Below the pieces are notes generated by a model. The model made no database searches and was not told the DNA's origin. It saw only the letters and a program-made list of their open reading frames with translations. Below are positions 36,926 through 46,880 of a stretch of 64,000 nt of DNA, piece after piece (the first letter of the stretch is position 1; the number at the start of each line of letters is the position of its first letter). The DNA is from Azospirillaceae bacterium. GTDB taxonomy: Bacteria; Pseudomonadota; Alphaproteobacteria; Azospirillales; Azospirillaceae. A program made the position numbers and the translations under genes. The DNA lies in NCBI GenBank assembly GCA_031291675.1, contig JARLIO010000007.1, positions 1 to 64,000 of the forward strand, written 5' to 3'.

Positions 36926-38092
36926 ATGACCGTCCCGTCCCTTGACGATGTCCTGGGCAATCCATCCGATTATTCGCCCGCGACCTTTGCGGAGCGTGGC
37001 GTCACTGTTGGTTTCACCTCGCCGGTTGTGGCCCAGGCGCGCATCCGGGCCAGCCGGCACAAGGGCATGGAACTGGTCATGCCCAATCTGACCGGCGGCA
37101 AAGGCTTCTACCTGTTCCAATGGACCGCGGTGCTGCACTCCTCCACCGTAACGGTTCATGACCGTCGGCTTTACGGGCTGATCGCGGCCACCCGCGTGCT
37201 GGAACCCGGCATGGTCCGCCGCCAGGCTTTGCGTGCCGCCAGCGAAGGGCTGGCCGGGCGCCGCGCCGCGCAGCGGGCCCGTCAGGTGATCCGCGAGGAT
37301 CAGGAATATTCGGTTCTGACCAACTTCCTGCTGTTATCGCGCCTGCTGCAGACCGGCGACGCCGCGATCGTGCCCCTGCTCGACGCCAACAACATGCCGG
37401 TTGTCAACAGTGACATCCGCGAGGCGGCTCAGCAGGTCGCCACCGATCTCGGTCTGACGCCCGACGCGCTGTATGATCGCATTGAAACCCTGGGGCAACT
37501 GGTGCTGCCGCTCGGTTTGCCCTGGGCACCGACGTCGGGGCGTCTGCGTCGCCTGATCGGGGATCTTGAGCGTTTCGCCGGCGAGGCCGCGGCCTTGAGC
37601 GCGCTCAGCTTCGGCGATTTTGCGATGCTGGCCGATGTCGCGTCGCGCTCGGCCCGCAACGTCGCGGCCCTGGGCCGGGCCGCCATCGCCGAGATCGACC
37701 GCACCATCGAGAATGATTTGACCTGGATCGTGGGTGATTGGCCGACAGCGCGAAAGACGTTCCCGGGAACGCTGTTCTGGGTTGGCTGGCTGCTCGATGG
37801 CTGGGATTACATCATCACGGCCTGGCAGGCGGTGGTTGGGCTGTCTGACCGGGCCGCATCGAACGGCGTGGCCGGCGGGTCGATCGAGCGTCAGCGCGAC
37901 GCCCTGGTTGATCTGGCCTGGCTGCTGCCGCTGATGCCCAAGGAAGTTCAGGACGCCACCGCGCAAAGCCTCAATGATGAGACCCGGGATGTCCAGCGTC
38001 GCTGGGCTCACGCCCAGCCCGAAACGCTCGCCGGTCGGACATTGCTACCCGCAATTCGCCACAATGAAGAGCTAAAGGCAGCCGTCGCCTGA
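36926..38092 (+). CDS. Protein of unknown function, first of a two-gene module
   Basis: A 388-residue protein with no signal peptide and no clear membrane helix, predicted mostly helical. The N-terminal 100 residues contain GVTVGFTSPVVAQARIRASR and LTGGKGFYLFQWTAVLH, and a tryptophan-rich segment occurs near residues 265-300 (LTWIVGDWPTARK, FWVGWLLDGWDYIITAW). I do not recognise a family. The stop is three bases before the next ATG, so the two are a translationally linked pair. The upstream gap of 236 bases after ychF suggests an own promoter. Confidence 0.8.
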   Translation: MTVPSLDDVLGNPSDYSPATFAERGVTVGFTSPVVAQARIRASRHKGMELVMPNLTGGKGFYLFQWTAVLHSSTVTVHDRRLYGLIAATRVLEPGMVRRQALRAASEGLAGRRAAQRARQVIREDQEYSVLTNFLLLSRLLQTGDAAIVPLLDANNMPVVNSDIREAAQQVATDLGLTPDALYDRIETLGQLVLPLGLPWAPTSGRLRRLIGDLERFAGEAAALSALSFGDFAMLADVASRSARNVAALGRAAIAEIDRTIENDLTWIVGDWPTARKTFPGTLFWVGWLLDGWDYIITAWQAVVGLSDRAASNGVAGGSIERQRDALVDLAWLLPLMPKEVQDATAQSLNDETRDVQRRWAHAQPETLAGRTLLPAIRHNEELKAAVA

Positions 38093-38095
38093 CCG

Positions 38096-39454
38096 ATGGC
38101 GTCGTCAGAGGCATTACGGAGTGGAATGGAAATCTCGCGCGCCAATTTGACCACCCTCGCTCAGCAACTATCGCAGAGCACCGATCGGCAACTGACCAAG
38201 GTGGTCGGGCTGATTGACAAGCTCAGCGACCGCGGAACGCTGGATGCCGCGATCAGTCAGGTTCGTGACCGTTTGGCGACGCTGCGTCCGGCCCGCCCCT
38301 TGTCTCTGGCCCGCCTGCTTTTCAATCCGGTCGAAGATCTGCTGGACAATGATGACGTCTATCGCCGTCAAAGCCGTCGCGTCAACCGGGCCCTGATCCG
38401 CACCGTAACCCAACTCGTCGAACAGGCGTTGGGGCCCGAGGCCGAGACGCTGCGCACCCGGCTCGCCGACAAGACCACCCATGACGAGGCGCTGGCCTTT
38501 CAGATGGGATGCCTGGTATGGCCACGATCGGCCCAGGCGCTCGAGGCGGTGCTGGCGCGGGCCGCCCGGGATCCCGCGTTTCGGGTCGCGACGCTGGGAC
38601 GCAACCTTGATGTCGCGGACCAGATCCAGGATCTGATTATTTTTCTCAAAGCCGCCGCCGAAATCGAAGAGCTCAAAGTCAACCTGCCACCGCGTCCGTT
38701 CGGCACCTTGGCACTGCAACATATCGCGGCGCTCGAAAAGACCTTTACGGCGATTGACACCGCCGAGGCGATTGACGCGATCGCGCGGGTGCTGATCGCC
38801 CGGGCCTCGCGCCCCGGAGAGTTGATGGCCACCATCGACGCCCTGTGCGCCCGCCTGTCGGCGACACAGGCCCGGCTGCTGACGACGGCGATCACCGCGG
38901 CCGCCGTCGCCGCCTTTGATCGCGACCTTCAGGGATTGGCCCAGCGCACCGCACGCACCGCCCCGCAGAATGCCGACATCGCCGAGCGGTTGTTGTCGTT
39001 TCTGGTGTCGCTGGACCGGCAGAAACTCGGCGGGAATTTTCGCGTCGGCTCCGCGACGCTGGTCGATGCCCGGCATTTTATCGCGGCTTTCCTGAGCCCG
39101 GCGGTCGCCGAAGGTGTTGCCGAAGCGATCGCCCTGTTGGCCGCCCTGCCCCGGGGCGAAGCGGGAAATGACGCCGCGATCGAACGGCTGGAACGGACCC
39201 TGATCGCGGTCCGTGTCCTGGCCGATATCGATCGGACGGTGCGCGGCGATCGCAAGGCTGAGGGCCAGATTGACCGCCTGATCAGTGATCTGACGGTCCG
39301 GGCCCGTGACCATATCAGCGAAGCCGCGGCGCGCGATGCCGACACCGCCTGTGCCCTGGCCGGTGATTTCTGCCGGATGATCGAACTGGTCAAGGACTCG
39401 GAATTTGCCGAGCCCCTGTGGCGCAACTGGATGACGGAATTGAACCGGCTGTAG
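38096..39454 (+). CDS. Protein of unknown function, second of a two-gene module
   Basis: The 452-residue, almost entirely helical protein has no signal peptide or membrane helix. Repeated leucine/alanine-rich helices such as LTKVVGLIDKLSDR, LIRTVTQLVEQALG and DQIQDLIIFLKAAAEIEEL suggest an alpha-solenoid or scaffold. No catalytic motif is recognised. A short hairpin (GTCCCG/CGGGAC, about 39517-39537) follows and may end transcription. Function unknown; it is probably a partner of the preceding gene. Confidence 0.78.
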   Translation: MASSEALRSGMEISRANLTTLAQQLSQSTDRQLTKVVGLIDKLSDRGTLDAAISQVRDRLATLRPARPLSLARLLFNPVEDLLDNDDVYRRQSRRVNRALIRTVTQLVEQALGPEAETLRTRLADKTTHDEALAFQMGCLVWPRSAQALEAVLARAARDPAFRVATLGRNLDVADQIQDLIIFLKAAAEIEELKVNLPPRPFGTLALQHIAALEKTFTAIDTAEAIDAIARVLIARASRPGELMATIDALCARLSATQARLLTTAITAAAVAAFDRDLQGLAQRTARTAPQNADIAERLLSFLVSLDRQKLGGNFRVGSATLVDARHFIAAFLSPAVAEGVAEAIALLAALPRGEAGNDAAIERLERTLIAVRVLADIDRTVRGDRKAEGQIDRLISDLTVRARDHISEAAARDADTACALAGDFCRMIELVKDSEFAEPLWRNWMTELNRL

Positions 39455-39591
39455 CGGGAGGCACCGCATGGTTTGCGCGCCGACCGACGGAATCGCCGCG
39501 CTGAACATGCCGCGTCCCGAATTCCATCCGGGACGGACAGGCTGATTGCCCCAAAATCCCAAACAATGGCTCGGCCGTATCTGCGCGTCTG

Positions 39592-39996
39592 TCAGGCGTT
39601 CCGCGGCAAAAGCCTTCGCTCGCCGGCTTTAAACCACGCTTTGACAATCTTTTTGTTTTCGACCTCGTAGAGACAAACGACATCCACCTCGCCTGTTCCC
39701 TCCGGGAAGTTTCGCGTGACGATTTCGTGGTCGATGACGACATTGCCGACAACAATACGCGTCCGCAGCTTGCCATATAGATCGGGCTCCTTGAAGCGTT
39801 CGATATGGCGCTCTCGAATTTCTGCCGCGCTTCCTGCCAGAATCGTGGACGGAAATGCGTAATACTGACAGTCGTCGGCCCACCAGAGCATGAACGCGTT
39901 GATGTCCCTGGCGTTGTAGGCCTCAAGTTGCTTTTGCACAGGGAGCTCAATTTCACTCTTCAAGGGGCACCTCTTCGGGACGGTTGTGGCTTGCAT
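39592..39996 (-). CDS. Nuclear transport factor 2 / SnoaL-like protein
   Basis: A 134-residue protein of the NTF2-like cone fold. It opens ELPVQKQLEAYNARDINAFM, followed by WWADDCQYYAFPS, AAEIRERHIERF, a central beta sheet and a final VENKKIVKAWF strand. The fold hosts small-molecule isomerases, hydratases and binding proteins, so no reaction can be named. ATG 39996 is preferred over an upstream TTG. Confidence 0.85.
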   Translation of the reverse strand: MQATTVPKRCPLKSEIELPVQKQLEAYNARDINAFMLWWADDCQYYAFPSTILAGSAAEIRERHIERFKEPDLYGKLRTRIVVGNVVIDHEIVTRNFPEGTGEVDVVCLYEVENKKIVKAWFKAGERRLLPRNA

Positions 39997-40025
39997 CGCT
40001 GACAATGACAGGATCTCTCGCCACC

Positions 40026-40112
40026 GTCATGCGCGCGAACGCGGGCATCCAGGGCCAGACGCGCCATCGTTCGGAGCTTGCGGCCCTGGGCCCCCGCGTT
40101 CGCGAGGGCGAC
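40026..40112. repeat. REP-like palindromic intergenic repeat
   Basis: A 31-base left arm (40026-40056, with CGCGAACGCGGG and CCAGGGCC) and a 31-base right arm (40082-40112) are inverted copies differing at about eight positions. The arms resemble the widespread proteobacterial motif in which a CGTTCGCG core ends intergenic hairpins. It sits between the NTF2-like gene and the MFS gene, both transcribed leftward. Confidence 0.65.
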
Positions 40113-40231
40113 GGTCGCAAATTCGATGACGCACTCCAGTCGCCGGGATCGTTACGAAACACGCGGAGATCGGCTCGAAATTCGGTGCTGTCCCGCTCGA
40201 TAGGGGCCGGGGCCTTGCGGCGCGCCCCGCC

Positions 40232-41431
40232 TTATGCGCGGCACAGGGCCGGCTTGCGGCGGAACGCGGCCTGCAAGAACAGGGCGAGCAGGGCAAACAG
40301 GCCGCCGAGCGCGCTCACCGCCATCCAACCACCCGCCGTCCAGGCGGCCGTGGCACCGGCCGATCCGATCGAGCCCCCGAGAAACATCCCCGTCATATAG
40401 ATCGTGTTGAGCCGGTTCCGCGCATCCGGGCGCAGTGCAAAGATGACGTGCTGATGGGACACCATCGCTGCCTGGACGCCGAAATCGAGCAGAATCACAC
40501 CGGCGACGAGGCCCAGGAGGCTGTTCCATCCGGCGAAGACCAGCCACGAGGCCAGCGTGACGACCGCACCGAGGCCGATGACGAGTTGCGGACCCCGGCG
40601 GTCCGCCAGCCGCCCGGCCAATGGAGCGGCAAACACCCCGACGGCGCCGACGATACCGAACAATCCCGCAACCGCGGCGCCCTGGTGCAATGCCGGTTCC
40701 TGGAGATGCAGGACCAGGATCGTCCAGAAGGCGGTGAACGAAGCAAACAGGCCCGCCTGGGTCAACGTCGCCAGGCGGAGCGTCGGTTCGGTAACCCAGA
40801 GATGCGCCAGCGACTTCAGCGCAGCCCCATAGCCGATCGTCGCCGGCCGATGAGCCCGCGGCAACAGGATCGCCATCGCCAGCGCGCCCACCAGCGCCAG
40901 AGGCATCCCCAGCCAGAACATCGCGCGCCAACCCGCGGCGGTCGCGACAAACCCGGCCAGAGTCCGACTGAACAGAATGCCGCACAACAATCCCGCCATC
41001 ACCGTTCCGATGGTCCGACCCCGGGTTTCGGGGCTGGCCAGGGCCGCGGCAAAGGGCACGATCTGCTGGGCAACCGTGGCGCCGACGCCGACCAGCAGGG
41101 AGGCGCCGAGCAGAAGCGCCGCCGTCGGGGCGATCGCCGCCGCGGCCAGGGCGACTGCCAGGATCAGGAACTGGGTCACGATCAGGCGACGGCGGTTCAG
41201 CAGATCACCCAGGGGTACGACCAGAAACAAACCGGCCGCGTAACCGAGTTGGGTCGCGGTCGGGATCAAGGTCGGTAGCGTCGAGGCCGGGAAGTCCCGC
41301 TCAATCACCCCGAGCATCGGCTGATTGTAGTAGATGTTGGCGACGGCGATACCGCAGGCCACCGCCATCGCGAAAGTCAGGCCGCCGCCGGCGGACGCTG
41401 TCGCGGGACTGTCGGTTGTAATCGCGCTCAT
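40232..41431 (-). CDS. MFS transporter
   Basis: The 399-residue membrane protein has about twelve hydrophobic helices and the major-facilitator cytoplasmic loop motif GDLLNRRRLIV. A second loop resembles it at LAGRLADRRGPQLV. The opening VACGIAVANIYYNQPMLGVI is typical of proton-driven multidrug or metabolite exporters of the YnfM type. It is divergent from a LysR regulator with a perfect LysR box between, which probably controls it. Substrate unknown. Confidence 0.9.
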   Translation of the reverse strand: MSAITTDSPATASAGGGLTFAMAVACGIAVANIYYNQPMLGVIERDFPASTLPTLIPTATQLGYAAGLFLVVPLGDLLNRRRLIVTQFLILAVALAAAAIAPTAALLLGASLLVGVGATVAQQIVPFAAALASPETRGRTIGTVMAGLLCGILFSRTLAGFVATAAGWRAMFWLGMPLALVGALAMAILLPRAHRPATIGYGAALKSLAHLWVTEPTLRLATLTQAGLFASFTAFWTILVLHLQEPALHQGAAVAGLFGIVGAVGVFAAPLAGRLADRRGPQLVIGLGAVVTLASWLVFAGWNSLLGLVAGVILLDFGVQAAMVSHQHVIFALRPDARNRLNTIYMTGMFLGGSIGSAGATAAWTAGGWMAVSALGGLFALLALFLQAAFRRKPALCRA

Positions 41432-41488
41432 CGAAAGTGCCTTTCACGGCTGCAAGGAGACGACAGGGGGTGTAGCACTTCATCGAAA

Positions 41489-41509
41489 ATTGCGGTATTG
41501 GCTGGCAAT
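41489..41509. promoter_or_regulatory. LysR-type operator (ATTGC-N11-GCAAT)
   Basis: A perfect five-base inverted repeat with an eleven-base centre follows the T-N11-A rule for LysR regulators. It lies 57 bases upstream of the MFS start and 29 bases upstream of the lysR-type start, so one bound regulator could control both. Confidence 0.7.
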
Positions 41510-41538
41510 GTTAATCCAGCATCACGAAAGTCGTTATA

Positions 41539-42417
41539 ATGGATACCGATGCCGTTGCCGTCCTGGTCGCCGCCGCCTCGGCAGGCAGCCTGTCCGCCGC
41601 GGCACGCCGGCTGGGCATCACCCCGATGATCGCCACCCGCCGGTTGGCGGCGCTGGAGCATGATCTCGGCGTGCGCCTGATGCAGCGGACCACGCGCTCG
41701 CTGTCGCTGACGCCGGAAGGCGAGACCTTCCTGCCTTTTGCCCAGGCGCTGATCGAAGGCGAGGCCGCGGGTCGCGCGATGCTGCGATCCTCGACCGCCG
41801 GCGCGTCCGGACTGCTGCGCGTCTCGGCGCCGGTCGCGTTCAGCCGAAAGATCATCGCGCCCCTGGTTCCGGCGTTGCTGCGGGCCAATCCCGCGCTGCG
41901 CATCGATTTGGACCTGACCGACCATGTCGTCGACATCGTCGCCACGGGCATCGATCTGGCCATTCGCGTCGCTCCCCTGCGCGATAACGGCTTGATCGCC
42001 CGTCGCTTGGCCCCCAGTCCGCGCTACCTGTGCGCGTCGCCCGGCTATCTGGAGCAACGCGGGGCTCCGGACACGCTGGAAGCCCTGGCCGACCATGACT
42101 GTCTGGCCCTGACGGGGACAACCCATTGGGCCTTTCAGCTTGACGGGCAGGAGCGCCGGGTCCGCGTCGCCGGGCGGTTTTCGGCGAGCAGCGTCGAGGG
42201 ACTTTACGAGGCCGGACTCCATGGCGCCGGCATCATGCTTGCCGCCGAGTGGAATGTCCGCAATGACCTGCGCCGGGGCCGGCTGATCGCCATCACGATC
42301 CCCGGCGCCGCGCCGGTCGATCTGTCGGTCTGGGCGGTTTACCCGACGACCCGGCTGGTTTTGCCCAAGCTTCGGGTGTTCGTCGCCGCGATCGAGGCCG
42401 CACTGGCGCCGCCGTGA
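41539..42417 (+). CDS. LysR family transcriptional regulator
   Basis: The 292-residue regulator has an N-terminal winged helix-turn-helix (GSLSAAARRLGITPMIATRRLAALE) and a periplasmic-binding-protein-like effector domain of the CrgA/DmlR subgroup (LIARRLAPSPRYLCASPGYL). It is divergent from the MFS transporter with 107 bases between starts and is its likely regulator. The inducer is unknown. Confidence 0.93.
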   Translation: MDTDAVAVLVAAASAGSLSAAARRLGITPMIATRRLAALEHDLGVRLMQRTTRSLSLTPEGETFLPFAQALIEGEAAGRAMLRSSTAGASGLLRVSAPVAFSRKIIAPLVPALLRANPALRIDLDLTDHVVDIVATGIDLAIRVAPLRDNGLIARRLAPSPRYLCASPGYLEQRGAPDTLEALADHDCLALTGTTHWAFQLDGQERRVRVAGRFSASSVEGLYEAGLHGAGIMLAAEWNVRNDLRRGRLIAITIPGAAPVDLSVWAVYPTTRLVLPKLRVFVAAIEAALAPP

Positions 42418-42501
42418 CGCCGCGACGGCGACGGCGCCCCGGATCGTCAGCGTCCCGGCGCGCCGTTTCAAGGGCCATGCCGGGACGCCGTTACAACCGC
42501 G

Positions 42502-43266
42502 TCAGTGGGCGTCGGCCCAGACCTGGCGCTTGACCGCATACATCAGACCGGCGAAGACCAGCAGGAACAGGACGACCTTGACCCCCATCCGCTTGCGTTC
42601 CTCAAGGTTCGGCTCCGCCGCCCAGGTCAGGAAAGTGGCAACATCGGTCGCCATCTGGTCCTGCGTCGCCTTGGTGCCGTCGGCATAGGTCACCAGATCC
42701 GGCTGCAGGATCGGCGGCATGCCCATCTGATGGCCGGGGAAGTACTTGTTGTAATTCATCCCGTCCATGAGCTTGACCCCGACCGGCGGATCCTCGAACC
42801 CGGTCAGCATCGCGTGGACATAATCCTCGCCGCCCTCCCGGGCCTTGACGATCAGCGACAGATCCGGCGGCAGGGCCCCGTTGTTGGCGGCGCGCGCCGC
42901 CTTGTCATTGGGGAACGGCCGCTTGAAGTGATCGGACGGCAGGGCCGGGCGATCATACATCTCTCCCTGGTCGTTGGGACCGTCCTGAACCTGATACTGC
43001 GCCGCGATCGCCTTGACCTCGTCATCGGAGAAGCCGAGCGCGGTCAGATCGCGATAATAGAGCAGATTCAGCGAATGGCAGGCCGAGCAGATTTCCTTGT
43101 AAACCTGGAACCCGCGTTGCGCCGCCGCACGATCGAAGGTGCCGAAAATGCCGTCGTGGGGCCATTCGACATGGGGCAGGCTGATTTCAGCCTCCTCGGC
43201 GCAGACCGGTGCCGCGAGACCAAGCCCGAGAACCGCCGCCAGAATCACCGACTTCACGATACGCAT
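42502..43266 (-). CDS. petC: Cytochrome bc1 complex, cytochrome c1 subunit
   Basis: The 254-residue precursor has a signal peptide, a covalent haem c site C60-SA-C63-H64, and a C-terminal membrane anchor (VVLFLLVFAGLMYAV). The likely axial methionine lies in HQMGMPPIL. It passes electrons from the Rieske protein to soluble cytochrome c. The ATG shares a base with the petB stop (TGATG); a GTG just upstream is possible. It is the last gene of petABC. Confidence 0.95.
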   Translation of the reverse strand: MRIVKSVILAAVLGLGLAAPVCAEEAEISLPHVEWPHDGIFGTFDRAAAQRGFQVYKEICSACHSLNLLYYRDLTALGFSDDEVKAIAAQYQVQDGPNDQGEMYDRPALPSDHFKRPFPNDKAARAANNGALPPDLSLIVKAREGGEDYVHAMLTGFEDPPVGVKLMDGMNYNKYFPGHQMGMPPILQPDLVTYADGTKATQDQMATDVATFLTWAAEPNLEERKRMGVKVVLFLLVFAGLMYAVKRQVWADAH

Positions 43267-44522
43267 CACGCCTTCTCCATCGGCTTGGCATGGGCCCCAG
43301 CCGGTACGGGACCGCTCCCCTTGAGAACCGGTTCACTGATACTGGTCGGTAGCGGCAGCGGCCGCTCCAGCTTGCCCAGCAGCGGCAACAGGATCAGGAA
43401 GTGGAAGAAATAATAGACCGCCCCGACGCGGGCGACCACCAGCCAAATCCCCTCGGCCGGCTGCGATCCGGCATAGCCGAGAACCAGGCAGGCGGCGACC
43501 AGGAACCAGAAGAACTGCTTGTAGATCGGCCGGAACTTGGCGGAGCGGATCTTGCTGGTATCAAGCCACGGCAACACGAACAGCACCAGCAGCGAGCTGA
43601 ACATGGTCAAGACGCCGCCCAGCTTGCTCGGCACCGCACGCAACATCGCGTAGAACGGCAGAAAGTACCATTCCGGAACGATATGGGACGGCGTCACCAA
43701 CGGATTGGCCGGTATGTAGTTATCGGCGTGGCCCAGATAGTTCGGCGCGAAAAACACGAAGCAAGCATAAACCAGAAAAAACAGAACCAGCGCGAAACCA
43801 TCCTTGATCGTGAAATAAGGATGGAACGGCAATCCGTCCTGGGGCCCCTTCATGTCGATGCCATAGGGATTGTTGGAGCCGACAATGTGCAACGCCGCGA
43901 CATGCAGGACGACAACGCCCAGGATCAGGAACGGCAGCAGGTAATGCAGCGCGAAGAACCGGTTCAGCGTCGGATTGTCGATCGAGAATCCGCCCCACAA
44001 CAGGGTCACGATCGGATCACCGATGATCGGGAAGGCGGAGAAAAGATTGGTGATGACCGTGGCACCCCAGAAGCTCATCTGGCCCCAGGGCAGCACATAG
44101 CCCATGAACGCCGTCGCCATCATCAGGATCAGGATGACAACGCCGAGCATCCAGAGAATCTCTCGTGGGGACTTGTATGAACCGTAATACAGCCCCCGAA
44201 ACACGTGAATGTAAACGACGATAAAGAACATCGACGCGCCATTCATATGGATATAGCGCAGCAACCAGCCGTAATTGACGTCACGCATGATACGCTCAAC
44301 CGACGTGAATGCCAGGAGCGTATTATCCGTATAGTTCATCGCCAAAAAGATTCCGGTCACGATCATGATCATCAACGTGATCGCGGCGAACGCACCGAAG
44401 CTCCACAAATAATTACAATTACGCGGCATCTGGTAATCGTAATATTCGTGACGCATCATTGTGAAGACCGGCAGGCGACTATCGATCCAGCGCACGATGG
44501 GATTGGTATAATTGGCAGCCAT
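43266..44522 (-). CDS. petB: Cytochrome bc1 complex, cytochrome b subunit
   Basis: The 418-residue membrane protein carries the b-haem histidines in [16 protein letters not shown] and [24 protein letters not shown], plus the quinol-oxidation-site PEW motif ([13 protein letters not shown]). It oxidises ubiquinol and pumps charge. ATG 44522 after GGTAGGA is the start; upstream open codons lie inside petA. 28 bases separate it from petA. Confidence 0.97.
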   Translation of the reverse strand: MAANYTNPIVRWIDSRLPVFTMMRHEYYDYQMPRNCNYLWSFGAFAAITLMIMIVTGIFLAMNYTDNTLLAFTSVERIMRDVNYGWLLRYIHMNGASMFFIVVYIHVFRGLYYGSYKSPREILWMLGVVILILMMATAFMGYVLPWGQMSFWGATVITNLFSAFPIIGDPIVTLLWGGFSIDNPTLNRFFALHYLLPFLILGVVVLHVAALHIVGSNNPYGIDMKGPQDGLPFHPYFTIKDGFALVLFFLVYACFVFFAPNYLGHADNYIPANPLVTPSHIVPEWYFLPFYAMLRAVPSKLGGVLTMFSSLLVLFVLPWLDTSKIRSAKFRPIYKQFFWFLVAACLVLGYAGSQPAEGIWLVVARVGAVYYFFHFLILLPLLGKLERPLPLPTSISEPVLKGSGPVPAGAHAKPMEKA

Positions 44523-44550
44523 AGGGCAGGTTCCTACCAAATGAGCCGGC

Positions 44551-45126
44551 TCATCCAAGCCGAATCTGGGTGTCGGACAAAAAGGCGTACGGTGGCACCA
44601 CGAGATTGGCGGGTGCCGGCCCCTTGCGGATCCGCCCCGAGGTGTCATATTGCGAGCCATGGCACGGGCAGAACCAGCCGCCGAACTCGCCGCGCGGATC
44701 GGTATTCTTCTGGCCCAGCGGCACACAGCCCAGATGGGTGCAAATGCCCACCAGGATCAGCCACTCCGCCTTTTTGACCCGCTGATCATCGGCCTGGGGA
44801 TCGGGAAGATCGGCAACCTTGACGTCCCGCGCCGCGGCGATCTCTTCCGCCGTGCGATGGCGGATGAACACCGGCTTGCCGCGCCAGGTCACGGTGATCG
44901 ACTGGCCGACCTGGACCGGCGACAGATCGACATCAATCGACGACAAGGCCAGCGTATCCGCCGCCGGGTTCATGCTGCTGACGAAGGGCCAAACCGCACC
45001 GACCACACCCACCGCACCAACGGCCGCAGTCGCCAGGTAGAGGAAATCTCGGCGGGACGCTCCCTCATCGTCATGACCCGACGCTTGTCCGCCATGACCG
45101 CCGGCGGAATGGGTGGTGTCAGACAT
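44551..45126 (-). CDS. petA: Cytochrome bc1 complex, Rieske iron-sulfur subunit
   Basis: The 191-residue protein has a Tat signal-anchor ([14 protein letters not shown]) and the 2Fe-2S ligands in CTHLGCVP and CPCHGSQYD. It takes the first electron from ubiquinol. AAGGAG upstream of ATG 45126 supports the start. It is the first gene of petABC, transcribed leftward, with its promoter in the gap to trmL. Confidence 0.97.
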   Translation of the reverse strand: MSDTTHSAGGHGGQASGHDDEGASRRDFLYLATAAVGAVGVVGAVWPFVSSMNPAADTLALSSIDVDLSPVQVGQSITVTWRGKPVFIRHRTAEEIAAARDVKVADLPDPQADDQRVKKAEWLILVGICTHLGCVPLGQKNTDPRGEFGGWFCPCHGSQYDTSGRIRKGPAPANLVVPPYAFLSDTQIRLG

Positions 45127-45390
45127 AGTTGATATTCTCCTTGGCCATCCGAAATGCTGGGGCTCTGCAAACCGCGGGCGGACTATAACAATTGGCAATG
45201 ACCTTGTCTTGGAAAGGACGTTGATCACACCCGGTTGCACGGTTGCGACCGACAGCACCATGGCGAACGTCCGCTTGCCACGGTCCTTGCCGGGTGGGAC
45301 GGTCGGGACATAGTGTCGCGTTCGTATCGAGGCACAGGTTTTCGTAACGTCTCACCCCTTTGGCAAGCACAAACTGCATGGCACCCGATC

Positions 45391-45864
45391 GTGATCCGGC
45401 TCGCACTCTATCAACCCGACATTCCGCAGAACACCGGAGCCCTGATGCGCCTGGCCGCGTGCCTGGGATTGGCGATGGATCTGATCGAACCCTGCGGCTT
45501 CGTCCTCGATGATCGCCGCCTGCGTCGCTCGGGAATGGACTATCTCAGAGGACTCGATCTGACCCGCCATGCCTCGTGGGACCGGTTCCTGGCGACGCGG
45601 GCCGTGGAAAACCATGGCGCCGGCCGCCTGGTCCTGCTGACGACGCAGGGATCCATGCGGCATCTGGACTTTCGCTTCCAGGCCAACGATACGCTGCTGC
45701 TGGGACGGGAGAGCGCCGGCGTACCGCCCGTGATCCACAACCACGCCGACGCCCGGATCCGGGTGCCGATGCAACCGGAGGCCCGATCGCTCAATGTCGC
45801 GCTGGCCACCGCCCTGGTGCTGGGCGAGGCGCTGCGCCAGACCCAGGGCTTTCCGGCCGGCTGA
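45391..45864 (+). CDS. trmL: tRNA (cytidine(34)-2'-O)-methyltransferase
   Basis: The 157-residue SPOUT-class enzyme methylates the wobble base of certain leucine tRNAs. Motifs are YQPDIPQNTGALMRLAACLG, LLLGRESAGVPP and SLNVALATALVLGEAL, which build the trefoil-knot SAM site. Homology starts at GTG 45391; no in-frame ATG is suitable. It is divergent from petA. Confidence 0.93.
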   Translation: MIRLALYQPDIPQNTGALMRLAACLGLAMDLIEPCGFVLDDRRLRRSGMDYLRGLDLTRHASWDRFLATRAVENHGAGRLVLLTTQGSMRHLDFRFQANDTLLLGRESAGVPPVIHNHADARIRVPMQPEARSLNVALATALVLGEALRQTQGFPAG

Positions 45865-45997
45865 TCCGCGCTCACGACCGCCCGACCGGCCCGACAAACC
45901 CCCGATTGTCGCGGCGCAACGCGACTCGGAAACCGGCGGGCCGCCGGCCTTGACCCGCCCGCCATGACAGACTCCACCCCCCACGATCGAGGGCGCC

Positions 45998-46876
45998 ATG
46001 CCGCCAACAATTCCCAGCGAAACCCAGAAACAAGCCGCCGTGACCTGGTTCGAAAGCCTGCGCGATCAGATCTGCGCCGCGTTCGAGGCGATCGAGGACG
46101 ATCTGACCGGCCGCCACGCCGACCAGCCCGCCGGCCGGTTCGTGCGCAAGCCCTGGCGGCGCAGCGATACCAGCCACCCCGACAGCGACGCCGGGGGCGG
46201 CACGATGGCGCTGATGCACGGCCGCGTTTTCGAGAAGGTCGGCGTCAACGTCTCGACGGTTCAGGGCTATTTCAGTCCGGAATTCCGGGCCACGATCCCG
46301 GGTGCGGCCGAGGACGGCGCCTTCTGGGCCAGCGGCATCAGCCTGGTCGCCCATCTGCATTCGCCCCTGGTCCCGGCGGTCCATATGAACACGAGGCATA
46401 TCGTCACCAGCACCGGCTGGTTCGGGGGCGGCAGCGACCTGACGCCAATGATCCCCGACAGCGAAGACGCCACCCGGTTCCACGCCGCACTGCAGCAGGC
46501 CTGCGACCGCCACGACCCCGATTATTACCCGCGCTTCAAGGCGTGGTGTGACCGCTATTTCTTCCTGCCCCACCGCAACGAGCCGCGCGGCGCCGGTGGC
46601 ATCTTTTATGACCATCTCGACAGCGGCGACTGGGACGCCGACTTCGCCTTCACCCAGGATGTCGGCCGCGCCTTTCTCGCGATCTATCCCGAGCTGGTGC
46701 GCCGTCACATGAACGCGCCCTGGACCGCGGCGCAACGCGAGCACCAACTGGTCCGCCGCGGCCGCTATGTCGAATTCAACCTGCTCTATGACCGCGGCAC
46801 GACCTTCGGCCTCAAGACCGGCGGCAATGTCGAGGCCATCCTGATGAGCCTGCCGCCCGAGGTGCGCTGGCCGTAG
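45998..46876 (+). CDS. hemF: Oxygen-dependent coproporphyrinogen III oxidase
   Basis: The 292-residue enzyme of aerobic haem and tetrapyrrole synthesis shows [50 protein letters not shown] and a final [13 protein letters not shown]. It decarboxylates two propionates of coproporphyrinogen III using oxygen. GAGGG precedes the ATG. It converges with the reductase gene four bases downstream. Confidence 0.97.
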   Translation: MPPTIPSETQKQAAVTWFESLRDQICAAFEAIEDDLTGRHADQPAGRFVRKPWRRSDTSHPDSDAGGGTMALMHGRVFEKVGVNVSTVQGYFSPEFRATIPGAAEDGAFWASGISLVAHLHSPLVPAVHMNTRHIVTSTGWFGGGSDLTPMIPDSEDATRFHAALQQACDRHDPDYYPRFKAWCDRYFFLPHRNEPRGAGGIFYDHLDSGDWDADFAFTQDVGRAFLAIYPELVRRHMNAPWTAAQREHQLVRRGRYVEFNLLYDRGTTFGLKTGGNVEAILMSLPPEVRWP

Positions 46877-46880
46877 CGGG

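Noticed and set aside
39473-39670. 65-codon open frame after the unknown two-gene module
   Set aside because: It overlaps the end of the NTF2-like gene on the other strand and encodes nothing recognisable.
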